Shown here piece by piece: positions 12,420 to 24,400 of a stretch of 64,000 nucleotides of DNA (its first letter is position 1; each line of letters opens with the position of its first letter). The notes under the pieces were generated by a model. It worked only from the letters and a program-made list of their open reading frames with translations. It did no database searches and had not been told where the DNA came from. The DNA is from Owenia fusiformis (taxonomy: Eukaryota > Annelida > Polychaeta > Sabellida > Oweniidae). Position numbers and translations under genes: made by a program. The stretch covers positions 12,406,348 through 12,470,347 of the forward strand of contig CAIIXF020000006.1 in NCBI GenBank assembly GCA_903813345.2, written 5' to 3'.

Positions 12420-12660
12420 ATCACGTTTTCACCTGCGGTATATGTCATATTCACCTGCGGTATATGGCATATTCCGCAAGTGAGTATGACATATTCCGCA
12501 GGTGAGTATCGGGTATTCACTGAAATCAATGTATCGCATATTCACTGCGGAATATCGCATACTCACCTGCGGAATATGCCATATACCGCAGGTGAGTATG
12601 GCATATTCACCCGTATCACAAATACCGCGCAACCATGAATGTATGCCATATACCGCGTAA
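12420..12660. repeat. Palindromic tandem repeat, CACCTGCGGTATATGGCATATTC units
   Basis: Units of about 22 bp built from tcacctgcggtatatggcat occur in direct and inverted orientation, so the block folds on itself. A partial copy is at about 12050-12130 and a related copy at 46806-46945 in a peroxidase 2 intron. The 46.8-kb copy also shares the flank cacccgtatcacaaatacc...aaccatgaatg, so this is a dispersed element and not just local slippage. Confidence 0.7.
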
Positions 12661-13259
12661 CATACTGCACTTGCTTGTACTTTCGATTTCCAAACTTTCA
12701 CATTCGATATAGCATTGTTTATATTCGATTCGATGCCCTGATTGCATTCTTGCTCCTGGCGCCAAAATTCAGATTTCTTCTTTTTCCTCATATTCAAGGA
12801 CACATTTTCAAGAATAACAGAATAAATAATCGTGAACATTTTTAGAGCAAACGGTTCGGAACTTTTGGATCAACCCTCGTATATCAGCCATGTATGACAT
12901 GCAAACTCTGGAGTATGATCATTTGTTCATATACCATCCGTAGACAGCACGGTTTAACGATACCTTCCACCGCTTAAGGTGGCCTAAAACCCTGTTTATT
13001 TTTCGTGAAGCAACTCAGTAAAATTACGAATTCTCTGAACCCTGATGTCCAATCAAGATCATCCGAGTATCTATGTGTTCCTGACACATTTCCCTTCGGT
13101 CCCCCGGAAAGATTTCAATACATCCCTCAGGATATACCCTATTTCGAAAACCTCTCAGTACAAAACCCTTATGTATATCCGTCCGAAAATATCTACTCAG
13201 GGAAATATAGCTACTATAGCTCATCGAACTTATATTTCTGAATAATAATGTAGGGACAA

Positions 13260-15300
13260 TAATTCCAAGGTTCTAAGAAACGTTACGAACGGTAGATTGC
13301 ATTTACTACAACATTGTAAGATGTCCATCCATTTTAGATACGAACGGTGACATTTGGGTATCCCCCTATCACACTAAACTGGTTCTCAACCGTTCAGTCG
13401 TAAAACGGGCTAAATCTGGCTATGGTCGGGGAATATGTCTTAAAAATTAGCTTAAACAGTCTTAATACGTCTATCTCATTCGAAGTTCGTTCAGCTCGCA
13501 CCATTTGGGTGTACTGACGTCCTGCGATTGCACAACGTCGTTAACGCGTCCCTAGTAGGGTCGAAGTACAGTCATTACGTTCCTAGTCTAGCAGGCCATT
13601 TCGTTTAAGTACGTTACCACGCGATCTAATTACTCTTAACCCTACTATCACACCAAACTAATTCTCACTACGATCTCGAAAACGGGCTTCAACTGTGTAC
13701 GAACGGACTGGACCTTCTAAGAACCGTTTGGGATCTATTTACAAACTTCATCGAACGTACTCGAACGGGTAGGTCCTCTAGAACTTAGACAATGCTCAAA
13801 AAGTTCTCTATGTCGTCACGTTCTACAATTAGAACGAGAGACAACGTACTAACGACGAGCTCGACGTACTACAAACGAAACCCTTGTACTTCAATCCTAC
13901 TAGGGACGTTTTAACAACGAGTTGAACTGTCTGAGGACGTGTTGAGAGCGAGGTAGAACTAATTGCAAACGGGTTTAAACTGATTAAGAACGTATTCAAC
14001 ACTGCTTATGAACGAGTTAGCAAAAATATAGCTATCACACCAAACAAGTTGCCACTGCGTTCTTCAAAACTGGTTTTAAACTGTATGCGAACGGAATGAA
14101 CGTAGCTGCAACTTTCTAAGGTCTATTTACGAACTTTATGAACGTTCTTAGACGGGAATGTGATTTTAGAATTTTGAATCGATTCAAAATTCGATGGCGA
14201 CCCTACCGTTCTGTAATCATGTCATGTTGACCTTCTAGACTAAGGGACGCGTTCTACTACGTTGCACACCGACGTGGTGCGACCTGAACGAACTGCGAAC
14301 GAGATGGACGTATTGAAGACTGTTTAAGAACGAAGCAGCTAATTATTTCAGACATATTTCCCGACCACAGCCAGATTGGGCCCGTCTTACGACGTTTTCG
14401 TAGGACTGGCAAGAACGGGTAAGAACTAGTTTGGTGTGATAGGGGGGGGGGGGGGTAATGGCGGTCGCCATCAAATTTTGAAAATCACCTTCCCGTCTGA
14501 GCACGTCCATGAAGTTCGCAAATAGACCGTAGAAAGTTGCAGATACGTTCATTCCGTTCGCACACAGTTTAAAACCAGTTTGGCAATGTTTTTAAGAACC
14601 CAGTGCCACCTAGTTTGGTGTGATAGCTATATTTTTACTAGATCGTTCATACTTGCGGTTTAACATTGTGGTTAAAAACAGTTCAAAACCGTTACTTCTA
14701 CCTCGTTCTCAATGCATCTTCAGACACCTCAACTGATTCTAAAAACCTCCCTGCTAGGATTGAAGTGCGACAGTTCCGTTCGTTAAGTACAGGGTGACAC
14801 AAAAAGTGCCACCCACATCATGTTGAATAACTTTTTCGTCTACACGATTCCTGGCTTTCTTTTTTTGCAAAGTAAAACTAAACCTCACGGAGCAACTCTA
14901 CAAGAAGTTTCAGATGACATGATCAATCAACAAGATGTGATATAGATGTCGTCCATTCCATTGCAGGTACACTACTGGATTCTACTGGCAAAGTTATTGA
15001 CCACCTTCGCTTGGCATAAACCCGCAAGATTTTTATTTCTTGGGGTACTTGAAGGATCATTTGTATATAATAAAAGAAGAAGTCAGGAATCATATAGACA
15101 AAAACGTTGTTCAACTTGAGGTGGGTGGCACTTTTTTTGTGTCACCCTGTACGTTGTTACTCTTCTAATTGCAAAACGTGACGACCATCAGAAAATTTTG
15201 AGCATGCTCTATGACGAAGTTAGTAAATAGACCTTAGACGATCCTAAGTACGTCCAAGAGAACGTAATGAGAACTTGTGATGGTAGGGTGAGCATTAAAT
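13260..15300. mobile_element. Nested cluster of non-autonomous DNA transposons with CTATCACACCAAACTAGTTCTCAC ends
   Basis: The end sequence ctatcacaccaaactagttc (or complement) recurs near 13366, 13648, 14035, 14422 and 14616. Internal blocks such as cgttcattccgttcgcacac, tttaaaaccagttt and gggctaaatctggctatggtcgggaa also repeat in both orientations. The pattern fits several related elements inserted into one another. A cleaner single copy is at 54712-55263. No transposase is encoded. Confidence 0.7.
14790..15149. mobile_element. Mariner-type MITE, 360 bp, TA target site
   Basis: Terminal inverted repeats of about 38 bp start cagggtgacac and share agtgccaccca. The element is flanked by TA on both sides, as expected for Tc1/mariner insertion. 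It sits inside the older transposon cluster, so it is the younger insertion. It is not coding. Confidence 0.8.
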
Positions 15301-15316
15301 GCACACGGCGGAAGTA

Positions 15317-16582
15317 CTACGTCATCGGGATCCATTGTGGTAAGTAATGATCTTCCTTTTTATATGTGGACCATAGTGCACTATTTGGTCTGGGGTGGTT
15401 GCCATAATATATCACATCTCCTCCAGTTAAGAATGCTCCCCACCATCCAAAGGTAGATGCACCGAATATGGAATGGTGACACGAGGAAAGGATGCCCATA
15501 TCGACCCAAGGGTTAGTATGCTTAGGGCACATTATTCCATCATGCGGTAAGACGTGCATGCGTGCCCACAACTGATCATCGCTGCATATGATAAACTTTA
15601 CCTTTTTATGGCGTTTTCGAAAATGCTCCATAGCTTTCTCAAAGAAGTCAGCTGGAGGAGATACATACCCGATCTTTATATTGTTTTTATTGACCGTATC
15701 ACCTCTACGGACATGGACACCGATGAGGATCAAACCAGTTTCATTATTTAAAGCAGTCTTTATAAAGGCATCAACCTTAGTCTGAATGTGAGAACGGAAT
15801 TTGAATTCGTTTCGTATTTCCTTTTCAATATCTATAAAGTATTTGAATGATTGTAAGTAGCCTCTCAATGTTGTATGTTTATGTGGTAAAGCCATCAGTG
15901 ATGATTTGAATTGTTTATCTTTGTTATCGCGATGTTTGTTTTTTAATGCAATCTTGAGTGGGAATGCAAGATCTCTTACATTATATCCTGTAACTTTGAA
16001 ATTGTTACTCAGGTCAAACCTTCCGTCAACCGCAAAAGTCATATTATTCGCTTTGGCTATGCCGAACCCAGAGGCATATTCGAACATGCCATTACCCAAA
16101 CGTCCTTTCGGACGCCACAAAACCAAGACAGGGGTATGTGGAATTATTCGATGCTTTAGATTACTCTCGTTGCTTCGTTTTAAGATTTGTTCTCCATTTT
16201 TGTCTGATTCTAAGACTTGAGATGGATAAAATGTAGACGTCTCAGAAAAATTATTTATACGCGTCTTTGTTATTCCGAAAGCTTTACTCTGATTGGATTT
16301 TGTGGACCCAATATTGAAGCCAAGTGTGTGATTACTGAATGCTCTGTCTTCATCAGAATGAAACTGTCGGGGGCCTAATGAATCCACCAAACGTTCCTCA
16401 CTGTGGTTTGAGTTCTGCTGAACTTTGGGAAATAGTTTCATTATATGTTTCATGTCTTTGAAACTATCCATGATATGTGTTTCTAAGAATATCAAAACAA
16501 ATAGTGATATACAGATACAAATAAATAGAAAAGGGCGGTTAGATTTAATGCTGTATTCCAATTTTCCATCGGGTAGTTTCAT
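15317..16582 (-). CDS. Alpha-1,2-fucosyltransferase-like glycosyltransferase (GT11), single exon
   Basis: The gene encodes a 421-residue type II Golgi enzyme predicted to transfer fucose from GDP-fucose to galactose in alpha-1,2 linkage. The start is the ATG at 16582; the open frame begins earlier, but with a non-ATG codon. A membrane anchor spans about residues 17-33 and is followed by a stem rich in N-glycosylation sequons (NHS, NHT, NQS, NFS, NES). GT11 motifs follow in order: RLGNGMFEYAS (about 161-171), LRGYLQSFKYF (about 239-249), HVRRGD (290-295; the donor-binding HxRRxD motif), FIICSDD (about 330-336) and STFGWWGAFL (376-385). The gene is intronless, uses TAG as stop, and is oriented opposite to its neighbours. 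Invertebrate GT11 families are often expanded, so the exact acceptor is not known. Confidence 0.9.
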   Translation of the reverse strand: MKLPDGKLEYSIKSNRPFLFICICISLFVLIFLETHIMDSFKDMKHIMKLFPKVQQNSNHSEERLVDSLGPRQFHSDEDRAFSNHTLGFNIGSTKSNQSKAFGITKTRINNFSETSTFYPSQVLESDKNGEQILKRSNESNLKHRIIPHTPVLVLWRPKGRLGNGMFEYASGFGIAKANNMTFAVDGRFDLSNNFKVTGYNVRDLAFPLKIALKNKHRDNKDKQFKSSLMALPHKHTTLRGYLQSFKYFIDIEKEIRNEFKFRSHIQTKVDAFIKTALNNETGLILIGVHVRRGDTVNKNNIKIGYVSPPADFFEKAMEHFRKRHKKVKFIICSDDQLWARMHVLPHDGIMCPKHTNPWVDMGILSSCHHSIFGASTFGWWGAFLTGGDVIYYGNHPRPNSALWSTYKKEDHYLPQWIPMT

Positions 16583-17249
16583 TTTATCCGGTATTCCTTT
16601 CAACCTATACTATCAATGCTTTTACATATTGACCTGTAGTAATTAAAATATATTTAGCAACGCATGTTTGAGTTTTCATCGTATATGAAAGCTGCTTTAT
16701 TGTCATCAACATGTCCCTTAGTTGATGTGTCCAACAAGATAAAAGTGCCAATACATAAGAAGTGTCATAAACATGTGTACACGGTCGGATGCTGTGAAAC
16801 AGCTAGAACAAAAATCTATTTTTCATTAAAACTAGCCTATAATGCCATTAAGGCGATTGGCACACAGTTAAGTGACGAAAAATGGCTATCTATAAAATAA
16901 ATCTATAAAACCATAAATGTATTTGTCTTTATCCGCAAGATAATACGAGGAGATCCAGTCTCTTACAAACGAAGGGTGTTCCAAAACATATATTGCACAA
17001 CATACTGTAGCTAATTCGATATTTCACTGTGTCTAAGCCGTTGATCTTGGTTTAAGAAAGGAACAATCTACTTGTGATGTATCTTCCAAACAAACCATTG
17101 AGTCCAGTGATGAAAACCGTAATCATTTAATAAATATTACAATTGTAAGTAGACACGATTTTGCTTGATTTTATCTCAAAACTGCCTATTCTTGAAAAGG
17201 TTCAAGGTAGACCAGAACTTAAGTTTATGATCGTGTAAAGCGTTTATTA

Positions 17250-17337
17250 TACGTCAATGTACTTTCACTTTCACAAGGTGATATTCCACTTGCCCTTCGG
17301 GCTTCGTGGAATATCACTTGTGAAAGATGACGTACAG
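17250..17337. repeat. Short perfect-looking hairpin
   Basis: Arms tttcacaaggtgatattccac and gtggaatatcacttgtgaaa flank a loop rich in GC (ttgcccttcgggcttc), with an outer tacgtca/tgacgta pair. It resembles the hairpins at 27592-27776 and 45250-45400 in style, with a ccgagggc-like core. Confidence 0.6.
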
Positions 17338-17689
17338 GTATTCACCTCAATAGAGTGAAATATTTGTTCAGTATTCACAGACAGGTGATCAACAAAAGTG
17401 TCGACTGTAAACCCTCACAATGAATGACAAATCATGTAGTCTCCATTTGTTAATTTATTTTCACCCATCCAGTGCCTTTATTCGAAAAAGGATTGGTAGT
17501 GATATGGTGAACTTTTTGAACACACGTTTCTCTTAAACCAGTCATCAATAAATTTTACACATCGTCAATTTAATTGTCATCTTTTGAATGGTAACAATAG
17601 TAATTTGAAACATGTATATATATATTTCTCTCTATATTGTTTTAGAAAACACACCAGACACTTCTTTTGTTCTCGGTATCATATGTCCG

Positions 17690-17928
17690 GAATGAAATGA
17701 AACACATTTCCGAACCTCATTGGAACAAAATGACAGAATTACATTGTAATTGTAAAAAGGAAAGTTTGGTTGATTTAAAAAACTATTTTGTCATCTAATT
17801 GTTTTTTTAAATTTTGAATACTTTTTGTTAAATCAACTTTCCTTTGTATAACTATAATATTGAGAAAATGTTGTATATGCTATTTTGTTCCAATAAGGTT
17901 CGGAAAGATATTTCATTTCATTCTCAAG
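17690..17928. repeat. MITE with about 40-bp terminal inverted repeats
   Basis: The ends aatgaaatgaaacacatttccgaacc and ggttcggaaagatatttcatttcatt are inverted copies. The shared attttgttccaatna and an inner aaaggaaagtttgnttgatttaa pair extend the stem. Confidence 0.65.
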
Positions 17929-18430
17929 AATTGGTTTTAATAATTGGTTGAATTCAGTTCAGCATATCGATACCAATCCTTTTAAGTTTAACCAAGCTTA
18001 TCATTTTTCTCGGTTTACAATAATATGTCAAACTCCTACTTCCAAGGTCTTGTACTTTGTCCTTTTAGAGTATCTTACAGGAATCACGTTTGTTTATTTG
18101 TCTTTAAAGTCAATAATGTACTGATTAAGATTGATAAATGATAGACGATGACAGTGTATCAATTTATATTCTTCTAATCATCGCACTACGAATTTATTTT
18201 ATGTTTCACATTGACCATTTGGCATAAGCATTTTAAGAATATATCATTACTACCATCATGCATGTCTGAAAGATCTTATATTTATAGTAATAATAAGAAA
18301 GTGACAGAAATCGTTACAATTACAGATGTTTTAATCGCAATGATATCAAAGCATACTTAAGAAAATAAATGACGTTGGATATTGAAATAATATATATTTC
18401 AAACTATACTTTAGATTGTTCAATAACATG

Positions 18431-18437
18431 TATATAA
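18431..18437 (+). promoter_or_regulatory. Possible TATA box of peroxidase 1
   Basis: tatataa lies 47 bp upstream of the peroxidase 1 ATG. Peroxidase 2 has tataaaa at a similar distance (54 bp). In AT-rich DNA such a match is weak evidence by itself. Confidence 0.3.
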
Positions 18438-18477
18438 CTAATACTACATTGATACATCTGTCATTTGTCATTTAAAC

Positions 18478-21400
18478 ATGTCTCATGTTATTATCTTTTT
18501 TGTCTTGATTGCAGTGAATGCTGGATTTATCAGAGGTAAGTGCTTTGAATTAAATTGTTTGAAAATAAAATGTGCATGAATTCAATTACGAATGCTAATG
18601 ACTTTTATTCAGTGGATATTACATAATTCGTGTGTTTGTCATGATAGAAAATGGAACATTAGAAAATCCCGTTTAATCGTTGTTTCCCTGAAATATAATT
18701 GTATTCCTCTTTGAGTACTAAAATATTTTAGTTTCAATTATTAATAATCTTACAATAGTCCTTCTACATAAAATTGATAATTTTTTGAAATTTTTTAATC
18801 ATCAAATATTTCTTAATGCATTTCAAAAAAGATTATTTTTTTAACACCAATGCAAAGATTGAAGAAAAGACACACTATTTCAATAATAAAATGCCATATT
18901 TAATGGGCCACTTCAATGTTTTAGCATATCAAAAATATTTTGAAACATAAGTGATGTCACTAAGGTAGCAAAATCTTTTTGAAAAAAATTGAAATCTTTT
19001 TTCGATGTCAATCTTTTCTACATATGCTAGACTTCAATAATAAACCAATGTTGATTCTCTAACCAGGTTAAAAGGAAGAATATGTTTTAGATATCATTGT
19101 ACCATTGGTTTCAATCAGAACTAAAAATTTGAAATGCATTTTTCTCGGAACCATTTTCATGCACTGATAAGTTCATTTCTCGCTTATTTATGAACCGATT
19201 TTGTTCATTTTTCGGCAAAAAACATGGGAGGATGATGAATGCTATGCATTTGGTATGAATTGTGGCTTATAAAAATATGTGTGTGACCTCTTAAATAAAT
19301 TCACAAATTTTGGAACAAAAAGTCTATCAAAAACCACTTTTTGAAAATTGAAAAAAAAGTTTCACATGTCACACTTTGATAACATTGGGTAAGACTACAA
19401 TATAAGCCAAAGTGATTTAAACTTTATATGGGGACTTTAAAGAAAGTGCATATAGTGCATCACTTTCGGGACAGCCCTCGTATATAATATAAATGACAGA
19501 TCAGTGTTAACATTGCTATTGTTATTAATGTTTTTTTATTAAAGCTATTTTGAACCCTCAAGTGGATCCAGGAGCAAGAGGACAAAATGGGTTTGAAGAG
19601 AATGGAAAGGAATTCGTCGATGAGTTTATATTTGGTACGTATCTCAACGATCTGACACAATCGATGAGCAATAACAGCGATCTCATCCAAATGTACTTAT
19701 CGATCTCATCTATATGAATACATTTCACACTGAATTGAAATTGTGAATAAAATTAGGATTTGGATACACCTGAACGTTAAACAAACAAACCGATATAACT
19801 ATTGTTCAAAGAATTACGAAAAAGGCGTCCGAAATCATGTGAATTTGAATCTGATTTAAACAAGTCTTCTGACCCCAAACACTTTTTCTATCAAACGCTA
19901 AATGTTAGGCCATTTTCTCTGAATTATCAAAACGTCTCCATACGATTTGTTCCCACGGTTGTGGAAACTTGAAACTTGAAATTATGATTTTCATTGATAA
20001 GAAAATTATGAAAACAATTTACAGAAAAAGGTATGCTTTAGGCAAGGTGCATTTACCTGAGTTGTACTGTTTAGTACAAATGGAATGTTCGTCCTATTCG
20101 TACTCAGTTCTACAATTTAGGTAACGTTGTTCAAATGCCATAAAGGACTATTCTCGGTTTGGAGAACGTTACCCCTGATGATCAAAATCGAGACAAGTAT
20201 TTTATTTAATCGTTTTTCTGCACGTTACCCCTGCTTCTGACAATTGTGATATCTTTACATCTTGTAAAGTAGATTTAAATATCCTCTTTTGAATATTTAT
20301 GATTTAATTTGGGTGATATTTCTAAATTTAATTTTCATGAAAAATTAGCCCATGAGACAGTTCTCCAAACCGAGACTTGTCCTATAATTTTTTGGGTGAG
20401 TAAAACTTTAATTGATATAATTGTACAGGGTGATTCATAATAACCGCCCCCCCCATCAGTCACCAATCCTAGATAGTATACCTCAATGTGTTATTTATCA
20501 TATGAAAGCTCGCGATCGTTCTTTTCTTGACTCTATTGAAACAACTGTGATTAAGCTCAGTCGTTTTTACTACTCGCTAAATATCACTACAAAATGTCTC
20601 AATTTGATCTATGACAAACTATCGAGCAGCCATATATTTTAAAACAAATTATACCATTTGATGGGTGCTGAGGATGAATTTCAACGATTTTCGAAAGAAA
20701 TTCTTTTGTCCATGGGTCCAGAATTGGAAAGCTTAAAGTCCCCGTCTAAAGTTTGAAAATATTTTTTTATCATTCATTTACTATTTGTCAGGACTTAAAA
20801 AGTGATTTTAGAGATTTTTGAACAAAAAAGATTTTTTGAAAAAAAGTTGTGAGCATTTCATTTCTCAAATATTCAAATTTCCCGCCATTTTTCAAAAAAA
20901 GTTGAAATTTCTTAATCATCAAATATTTCTTAATGCATTTCAAAAAAGATTATCTTTTTAACACCAATGCAAAGATTGAACAAAAGACACACTATTTCAA
21001 TAATAAAATGTCATATTTAATGGGCCACTTCAATGTTTTAGCTTATCAAAAATATTTTGAAACATTAGTGATGTCACTAAGGTAACAAAAACTTTTTGAA
21101 AAAAATTGAATTTTTTTTTCGATGTCAATCTTTTCTAAATATGCTAGACTTTCATAAAAAAACAATGTTGATTGTCTAACCAGGTTAAAAAGAAGAATAA
21201 ATTATGTTTTAGATATCATTGTACCATTGGTTTCTATGAGAACTAAAATTTTGAAATGCATTTTTCTCAGAACCATTTTCATGCACTGATAAGTTCATTT
21301 CTCGCTTGTGGCTAATTAGAAGATATGAGTGACCTCTAAAAGTTGGTTTTAAATAAATTCACAAATTTTGGAACAAAAAGTCTATCAAAAACCACTTTTT

Positions 21401-24400
21401 GAAATTTAAAAAAAAAGTTTCACATATCACACTTTGATAACATTGGGTAAGACTACAATATAAGCCAAAGTGGTTTAAACTTTACACGGGGCCTTTAATA
21501 ACGATTTATAGATTAAGGATTACATGTGAGGAAAGAGTGAATAGCCTTTTCAACCTTATTACAAATTGAAAATAATTATATTTCTCAAGAGATTATTCGA
21601 AAAAAGTTGACAAAATATCCAATATTATTCTTAAATATGGATAATCCCAGGGTAAATCTCCATATACAGGGTGTGCCAAAAAATAATTATGTTGAATCAA
21701 AGAAAAATAAATTAATGTTGAAGAATTTAAAATGAAAATCTGTGTTTAGGAATTTATGTATTATCTAATATACCGAGGTAGCCTAGAAATTAGTTTCGAT
21801 TCCTTTTAATCATAACTTCTTTCAAGTTAAGTTGAGTGTATTTAGATCAAATTATTTCCAATTCTTTCATCCTTACATCTAAACACACACATCCGGGCAC
21901 ACATCCTGTTTAGTTTTCTCATTATATTTGTCAAACTGCAAAAACGACCCATTTAAACCATGAAAAAGTATCATTTAACATTTATGTCAAATGTTTTAAT
22001 CCTTTAGACATTTAGACTCGGACTTAACTTGTTAATTGATTACGTCTCTTTGGTTGGAGTACTCCAGGAGATTAGATATGAATATCTTATCACTTCTCCG
22101 ACAGAATATTCTATGTTTAATTATCTTTTTTACTGCTTAAGATGCCGAGTTACAAGACCATCTTAATGCAGTGAGAAGAGCAGAACAAATTGCGACGAAA
22201 AAGATTTTACGTGAACTTGATGAGGAATCAGCAGCTGCTCTGAAAAACAGAGGTAAGTGTACATAAACGTATACATTTAACGCGGAACCCCCCCCCACCC
22301 TCCACTATTCGTTACAGCTTAGTCAAGAACATACTTCATTACAGCCTAGTCCGTTGGACCGAAACAACCCCATCCCCTGTGTTAAGGCTTAGTCTATTTG
22401 ACCGAGAATGCACCTCACTATTGGTCAAGGCAATTTCCGAAAGTAAAACACCATTGATTCTTGTATTATCATTTCACAAATCTAGCAATACCACAATTAA
22501 ATAATAGAATGTCCTCGATAACTCAGAATTTGTAAGTTAAACGCTAAAGATAAACATATTTTGACATGCATAATTTTTATTTGAATAATTGTAAACAGAA
22601 TTTATATAAGTATATAGTATTGATTGATCTGTAACAGCTTTATAGTGCAAATATTTAACAATCCATATTTAGAATATTGCAGTTGATTCAATCATAGGAT
22701 ATAATCCTGTAATCGTAATTAAAGAGATAATCCGCTAACTCCCCTGTGATGATCTTTCTTTATTCATTAATTAATATTCTGAGTGATTGGCTATTTATCT
22801 TAAGAGATTCTAGAGGGTTACCCAAAGTATTCAGGTTAATATCTTGAAAAAAACACAAAATTGCACACATCACAAAGCACTAAATATATTGCACATTGCT
22901 TTTACAGAAAATGGCGAAGAGCCTTACAGATTCATAGCGAAATTCTCCGGCTCTACACAATACGCTAAAGCCATGTCACTCCCATACATGAAAGTCATAG
23001 AAATATTGAAAGAGATAAAACGAAGGTACGAGGTGCATATGTATTCCTAAATACCGTCATCTGGTAATATGCAGCATTAGGAATTTAAATTACATCAAAT
23101 ATCATTTTCTCATCATGAACACAGTCCCATTAGGCATGCCAAGTGCACTTTAAATTATATATTCACTTTCTAGCAACCGACTTAGCAAATCTGAGATGAA
23201 TAGATGGTTAAATCAAATGGGACAAATTCTAGCGTACAACAGCACGCAGGTCGATTCAGATGATGAGGATAATGGCTCAAACGCCTCCCCTGATGTGTGC
23301 CCCTTCAATCCAAATATTCAGTGTAATTTTGTGTCAAAGTACAGAACATATGATGGCAGTTGTAACAATATGAAGCATCCTCTTTGGGGACGCGCCAACA
23401 CACCGTTTCTAAGATGGCTTGATAGTGATTATGCGGATGGTAAAAACATTATTATACAGAAAGTCTTTGGTTTGTCTTTCAGTTGCTAGCTTGGGATAAA
23501 GGTCTGTTATTTTAGTATTATCATACTGCTACCAATTATAATACTTGATAAATAATATGCTATAGTATACAATGATCTTAATTTTGTATCTTATACGTGT
23601 GTCTATTCTAATCTGAATTTCACAGATCTTGAATTACCAAGGGTAAGCAGGGACCGGACGCAACTTCCGAGTGCAAGATTAGTCTCTAGGAGTATTCATA
23701 AAGACAAAGACAGGCCAAGTGCAGTGCATACTATTGCACTCATGACATTTGGTCAGCTTCTAGACCATGACGTTGACAAAACTGCACAGTCTAAGCTCAT
23801 GGATAATTCAGGTAAACTCAAACAAGATACAAATATAATTTAAGCCTTTGGTATCAAAATTATATCAAAATGACACGAGTACGAGGGTTGTCCCATAAGT
23901 CTTGAAATTTTTATTCTAATTCAAAAATATTTTAATGAATTTGGCTGAAAATTGGTATGTATTAAGATCAATCAATTATCTTCAACATGTGATAATCTCA
24001 TAACAAAATTATGAGATTGAGTAACTATTATGGTTACTATGGTAACCAGGGGGGTCGAGGGGTGGGGCAGTAATGAAATATAGTAAAAATGTAAAATGGA
24101 ACCATGGGTGTATTACGGATTTTAAAGGATGGTATACATCTTAAATAGCAAAGCACTTGTCAAGATTGACAGAAACACTATATTCTTGGTAAAACCTTGT
24201 GAAATACCTCTGTGATGTCATAATAAACTAGAACAATTGCTCAATTTTGGTACAGAGACACAGCATTTTGAAAATCAAAATGGCAGGGATTTTGTCACCA
24301 GATGTTAAATCTTTGCGTGCAGTTGTGCAATACCACGCCTCTTTAGGGCATACACCTACACAAACAAGAACAGCCATGGAAAAAGTATATAGACAGTATA

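Larger units (their letters stand above)
16583..18477. other. Intergenic region between the fucosyltransferase and peroxidase 1
   Basis: The two genes diverge here, so both promoters should lie in this 1.9 kb. I see two short inverted-repeat elements (17250-17337 and 17690-17928) and AT-rich sequence. No further open frame can be supported. Confidence 0.6.

Noticed and set aside
12420-12660. CRISPR-like array
   Set aside because: Units are contiguous, alternate in orientation and have no unique spacers; the genome is eukaryotic.
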